From positions 30,897,312 to 30,961,311 of the forward strand of contig CM063113.1 in the NCBI GenBank assembly GCA_031841125.1: DNA of 64,000 nucleotides. Direction: 5' to 3'. Below the pieces are notes generated by a model. The model was not told the origin of the DNA. It was given only the letters and a program-made list of their open reading frames with translations, and made no database searches. The translations under genes and the position numbers were made by a program. Positions within the stretch are counted from its first letter, which is position 1; each line of letters begins with the position of its first letter. This DNA comes from Acanthococcus lagerstroemiae. Its lineage: Eukaryota > Arthropoda > Insecta > Hemiptera > Eriococcidae. Shown piece after piece: positions 39,401 to 42,400 of the stretch.

Positions 39401-42400
39401 AAATATCATCGGGATAAAATTTCAAAAAAATTATTCTAAAATCATCGGAGATTTCTTTTAATGATGTCTGATAAAATTCTTTGAAAATAATCGGAAATTT
39501 TTCCTTAATGTTTTCGAGAAAATTCCTCGGAAATCATCTTGGATAATCAAAGGAATCTCCTCGAAAATTTATCAACATTTTTTGGCAATAATGAAAGATT
39601 CCTCCGGAAAATCTCTAATGAGGAAATTGTCGGTAATTTATCCCGAAAATTTCCGATTGGATATCATCGAAACTTTTTCCTGAAGAAATCCTTCAAAAAT
39701 CATCAGAGATACTTCTCAGTTATTTCTAATATTTGGGATGATTGCAGATTTTCTCTAAAATTTCAAGAAAAATTCTCTTGAAATTATCGGAGAATTTTTT
39801 CAATGAGTTCTGATGAAATTTGTTGGAAATACGATTGGAAATTTTTCTTTAATATTCGATTGACTTCCTCGGAAATTATCATTGTAAATCAAAGGAATCC
39901 TCTCGAGAATTTCCCAAGATATTCTTGATTTTTCCCGAAAATTTCCAATGGGATTCCTCGGAAATTATCGGAATATTTTTCAGAAAAGTTTCTAATGAAA
40001 TTCTATTTCCCCGAAGTTTTGGATGAAATTCCTCGGAGATTATCGAACACTATTCCTGAAATTTTTTAATTAATTTCAAAAACTAATTGATTTTTCCACC
40101 GAATTAAAAAAATTATCAGGAAATTTTCTCAAAGCATTTTGATGAATTTGTTGGAATATACTGGAAATTTTCTCCAAATATTTTCGCTAAGATCAAATTC
40201 GATGTCCAGATTCGGTGCTGACCGTCCGTTGCCAAGATACGATCAAAAATTTGGTTGTACTAGGGGAGGAGCTAGACTGGTTCGAAAATTGTGTGTAGAT
40301 CAGTTTTAACGACGGATTTGAATTTGACTCAAGCTGTTCAATAATTTTTACCAGGTCCCAACCTGAAGGCTTTCCGAAAAATGTTCGCCGAAAAAAAAAT
40401 GCCTAAGTGTATGGAGAAATTTTCAAAATTTTCAAAAATCAAAAAAATCGACATAACCATCTATTCTTACTCAGTTTATTTCACTGAGTTCAAATTCGTT
40501 GTTCAAATTGGGCGTTGACCCTCCGTTGCCGAGATACGATCAAGAATTTTGTTATCCTGGGGGAGGGATTATACTTGTGTGGATCAATTTTTACGAAGGG
40601 TTTGAAATCGTCTCGAAACTTTTAATAATTTTCACGAGGTCCCGGCATGGAACCCCTCCAAAAAAATTTTCACCGAAAAAATGCTCGATGTGTATGAAGA
40701 GATTTTCATAATGTTTGAAAAACAAAAAGATTGAGGTAACTACATTCAAATTTACCATTTTTATACTTTTTCGACTTAATACCACAAATTTGTTCGATCG
40801 TATTTATTTGACAGCCTAAGTGGAACGGCAGATTTAATGTAAAAGATCATCATCATATTATAAATTTCTCATGTGTGAAAGATGATCACATCCCTTCTCA
40901 CAAAAAGCACGGATAACCCCATAACAAGTTGAATGACTTAAACTGAAGATCGTAATGTACATATAAAAAAAAGGTAATTACAGTTCTACCCTCAGAAAAA
41001 GTCATAAAATTTACTGAGACCTCTTGCCAGCAAAAAGGTTTCCACGATTCTGAGAGCCCCGTCCCCCTAATTAATAAAAAACGTATAATTTTCCCTAGGC
41101 CCTTTATATTTAGGGGGGGGGGGATCACGCAGCAGACACCATGATTTAGTAAAGTTCCTTTATGTAGAAGAAAAAAAAAAGAGAAAAAAAAATATATTAT
41201 TGATCCAGCCCATATGAATTTGGACAAACTTTTTGTTGTAATTTCTCAGTTACTAGGGACGCCCAGAAGAGCATTTCTAGACAGATAACCAGTTAGTAAC
41301 TGCCCGTTTGCTGCCCGTTCAAATCCACCTCAGATCAAGTAAAATATAAGCCTTAATTTGAAAACATTTCCCCTGTTCAGTGAGTGAGAAAGGACTTCAG
41401 CTGGGCAAAATTGATTCAGAAAATTTCAATAGAGGTTTGTTAGTCGCCGATCTTAAATGTGACAGTCCATAGGAAAATGGAGCTCAGGGTGGAATGAAAA
41501 ATCGAAAAATATATTTTTCGTTCACTTGGAATCACTGACTGTGGAGATCGACTGAATCGAATTTGATGTGCTCTGAAAGCCAGATATTGGGATTTTCCCT
41601 TGACGTTCAGTTCGAATTAGTCAGTGTTCACAATCAGTAGGTACCAAGTTGAAGAAAAACTCTTTTTTTTAATTTTTATATATCTCTTTTTTCCTATGAA
41701 TGGTCCCGAATAATGCATTAGCTTTTTAATCTAGTTCCAGTTTGAGTTCCTAAAATTCATACTGCACAGGAAAAATTACATTTTGTCTATTTCAATATTC
41801 AAAATATCTTTACGCACGCTTTTAGACTATTCAGGTCAGTCAAGTTAACAGGCCCTTAGCAGTGAGGGGCAGTGTTTTCTGGTGGTTCAGTTCTCCTTCT
41901 CCCTTCTAGCATTCTGCCCATTGCTAGAACGTGTCCTTCAAAAATTTGGTTTGTACTGTTGATACCAGACAAAGGCTAGGGTCTTTTTTTTCTCTTTAAA
42001 TAGCGTTATGTTTTATTTTTCTTCTTCTTTCTCGTGAACCAGAATCAGAAAGGATGGGAGTTAAAGGCCGAATTTATGTTCTTGTCGATACAAATGTGAG
42101 TTAAAATTAACAGTAAAATCGTGTTTTAACAACGAACCGCAACTGAAAACATGGACACAGTAAGAGATTTTCTGGGGGGGGGTCCATAGAAAGGTAACCC
42201 CCTTTTCTTAGAGAAACAACTTACAGTTTTTACAACAATAATGCATTTTTTTAAATCCTGAACTAATGTTTTAATTGCAAACCATGATTAGATCGAAGGT
42301 TCCTTTCAAAGGGGAGGAGTGATTGCAGAGAATGGCAAGACGGTTCTTTGGAGAAAGTGCATAAGATTTTCACGAAATAAATGCACCCTCTGAAAATCCA

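Noticed and set aside
38636..39781. Short frames inside the 38-40 kb array
   Set aside because: They are translations of the satellite unit.
38205..40190. CRISPR-like array
   Set aside because: Units are diverged and have no constant repeat with unique spacers; the genome is eukaryotic.
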